Origin: Acanthaster planci
Taxonomy: Eukaryota; Echinodermata; Asteroidea; Valvatida; Acanthasteridae
Length of the DNA: 64,000 nucleotides
Reading direction: 5' to 3'
NCBI RefSeq assembly: GCF_001949145.1
Contig: NW_019091629.1
Coordinates: 207,730-271,729, forward strand
In this document: positions 62,203 to 64,000 of the stretch, piece after piece
How the letters are laid out: the number at the start of each line of letters is the position of its first letter
How positions within the stretch are numbered: the first letter of the stretch is position 1
Made by a program: the position numbers and the translations under genes
The notes under the pieces: generated by a model
The model's database searches: none
Told to the model about the DNA's origin: nothing
What the model saw: only the letters and a program-made list of their open reading frames with translations

Positions 62203-63288
62203 ATGGATAGTGAAATGGAGGGAAACTTGTCTTCAGTCAGTCTTCAAGAATACTGGACGGATGACGGAGACGGCACGGACTACGAATGGATACCGATTCC
62301 CTATAACTATGTTCCCTTACTTGACGCAGTCAACACTATCATCGCCTGCCTGGCTGTGCTTGGTAACGGCATGGTGATTACCGTTATGCTGCTCAGACGA
62401 CGAGTATTCAGCTCCTTCACTAATCGCCTCATCTTGCACCAGTCCATCATTGACTGCATTGCCGGAGTAATGCTTTTCTTGCACCATGTTGTTATCAGGA
62501 CTCAAAACATTTCACCTTCCCTGGAGGACAACACAATCGATCAACTTCTTTGCCGCTTTCTTTACACAGACATTATTCTTTGGTGGATGAATGTTGCATC
62601 GACCTACAACCTCGTTTGCATCTCGTTGGAGCGGTTTATGGCAACGTGCCACCCAGTGAAGCATCGCAACGCTTTATCGTGGACGAAACTGAAGTTTGCA
62701 GTGGGGACCGCCTGGGGAATCGGACTAGCGTACAGCATACATTTCTCGTTTGTCTTTGAAGTACGTCACGGATATTGTCAGCATGTAGAAATGGGACCCG
62801 TTTTGATAGCTCTAGATTGTGCACTGGTCATCGTTATCGAATACTTGGTACCAGTTTCCATTTTGTTGTACACATATAGCCATATATTCTCTGTACTTGC
62901 CAAGAAAATAGCCCATCCAGTCAGTGGTCCTCGGAGAGCCATTAGTAAAGCTAAAAAGAACGTCCTCGTTACAAGCATGATAATAGGCATTATGTTTGCG
63001 GTGTGCTGGGCACCGATAGAGGTCTTATACATTTATCAGAAACTCTCCAGCGACTGTAATGACTGGTTATACCTGGGATTTACCAGCTTGTCGACCTGCA
63101 ACCTGTTCGTTAATCCTATTATTTACTGCTTCAAGTATGAGCATTTTCGAAGGGAGCTAAAGAAGTTTCTTCTCATGAGATGCAGAAGACACCGAGTTGG
63201 TGACGGTGTAGTCACTTCCATTCCAGCTGTTACTTCGGAAGCACACACAATTGAACAGGTTCCGTCACGTCCATTATGCCCTGAGTAA
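62203..63288 (+). CDS. Rhodopsin-class (class A) G-protein-coupled receptor
   Basis: Intronless frame of 361 residues from ATG 62203, which has a good AAAATGG context. ATG 62191 is in frame but in a poor context, and the frame is open further upstream only from a GTG at 62131. Landmarks: Asn55 (LGNG), Asp84, Cys117-Cys192, ERF (143-145), CWAP (268-271) and NPIIY (304-308). The N-terminus is acidic with tyrosines (EYWTDDGDGTDYEW), a possible sulfation region, and has an NLS glycosylation site at 8-10 and NIS in loop 1. The tail is longer than in the receptor at 59701. The two are close paralogues, strongest in TM1-TM2 (HQSxID, LLRRRVFSSFTNRL). Ligand unknown. Confidence 0.94.
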   Translation: MDSEMEGNLSSVSLQEYWTDDGDGTDYEWIPIPYNYVPLLDAVNTIIACLAVLGNGMVITVMLLRRRVFSSFTNRLILHQSIIDCIAGVMLFLHHVVIRTQNISPSLEDNTIDQLLCRFLYTDIILWWMNVASTYNLVCISLERFMATCHPVKHRNALSWTKLKFAVGTAWGIGLAYSIHFSFVFEVRHGYCQHVEMGPVLIALDCALVIVIEYLVPVSILLYTYSHIFSVLAKKIAHPVSGPRRAISKAKKNVLVTSMIIGIMFAVCWAPIEVLYIYQKLSSDCNDWLYLGFTSLSTCNLFVNPIIYCFKYEHFRRELKKFLLMRCRRHRVGDGVVTSIPAVTSEAHTIEQVPSRPLCPE

Positions 63289-64000
63289 TTAGACGAGAAA
63301 AATAGTAGTTTTAATACTCGAGTAATCATTGGTCACATTTGAATCTGCTGTTGACATTGCTAAGTATGCCATTTTATTTTTAAGTTAACGTCAATTGTCG
63401 AACGTCAAGTGTATTTGTATCAGAAGTCCGTTTCCTGAGTTAGATTTTCAATATTAAGATATTTACCATTAAATGGCATCGAGCTTGGGTATTTGGAATG
63501 GATCATCTTTATTGGAGCCTTTGCCATGACCATAAGTCCCGGGGGATGGAGGTGTACACACCCCCTCCCTTTGTGAGGGGGATGTGGGGTTTGCATCATC
63601 CCCACCCACACGTTCTTGCGGAGAGCAACAAATTAAAGCGAATTTTGGAGAATTTTTCGCACATCCCAACGACTAAAATGTATTCAATATCACTCAAATC
63701 AGGAAAGTAAAATACATAAATATGCCATTCAGTGATATGTATTACATTAAAGAAGAATCTTATATTACAGATGTACATCTATATCGCCCCCATATAAGTC
63801 ATAGTGGGGTCCACCCCCGCCCGTTAAATTTCCTTGGCCGGGCAAGCTATCCATCCTCCCCACAAATCCCTATCCCCCATCCCCTAATTTCTGGCACAAA
63901 ATGTAGGCCATTGGCGTTTGTACATCACACGAATACTGCGTTTGGTACTGGTCATATGTTGATTTAACAGCAAGTCGAACAGTGATAGTTACAACATCGT
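63289..64000. other. Intergenic right edge
   Basis: No gene is recognised in the last 700 bases. A locally C/G-rich stretch at 63530-63610 contains short inverted ccccctccc/ggggatg motifs. Confidence 0.5.

Overview
The window is eukaryotic DNA: long AT-rich introns with GT-AG borders, short GC-richer exons, and many dispersed repeats. Lineage-specific single-exon rhodopsin-class receptors, tRNA-derived SINEs, and scattered short palindromes of the acatgtacatgta type suggest a marine invertebrate deuterostome such as an echinoderm or another ambulacrarian. This is an inference; the species cannot be fixed from the sequence.

Positions 1 to about 50.8 kb hold one very large plus-strand gene whose 5' end lies left of the window. 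I joined 57 coding exons (532 to 50779). Every junction is GT-AG and every reading phase matches its neighbour, giving at least 3367 residues ending in TAG. In order the protein has: at least five cupredoxin-like repeats with a recurring GDxxWWxW motif; a CHB_HEX_C/Fn3-associated domain with YTLDGSxP; two fibronectin type III (FN3)-like domains; a long acidic disordered linker mostly in one 1144-base exon; about fourteen more FN3-like domains; a thioredoxin-like domain with a CxxS active-site motif; and a basic, Ser-rich tail. I saw no membrane segment in the visible part. I do not recognise a named gene with this architecture.

The introns carry transposon fossils: a tRNA-type SINE, a 467-bp foldback element, several elements with terminal inverted repeats (some flanked by TTAA, as in piggyBac-type MITEs), minisatellites, a palindrome inside a minisatellite, and a decayed duplicate of one exon.

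From about 50.8 to 54 kb lies a probable long 3' UTR (first AATAAA seen at 53965). From 56 to 63.3 kb there is a tandem same-strand cluster of related rhodopsin-class GPCR genes: one frameshifted, stop-filled pseudogene (about 56052-56940) and two intact single-exon receptors (59701-60657 and 62203-63288). The cluster and the large gene have no evident functional link. The rest is intergenic and AT-rich, with small tandem repeats.
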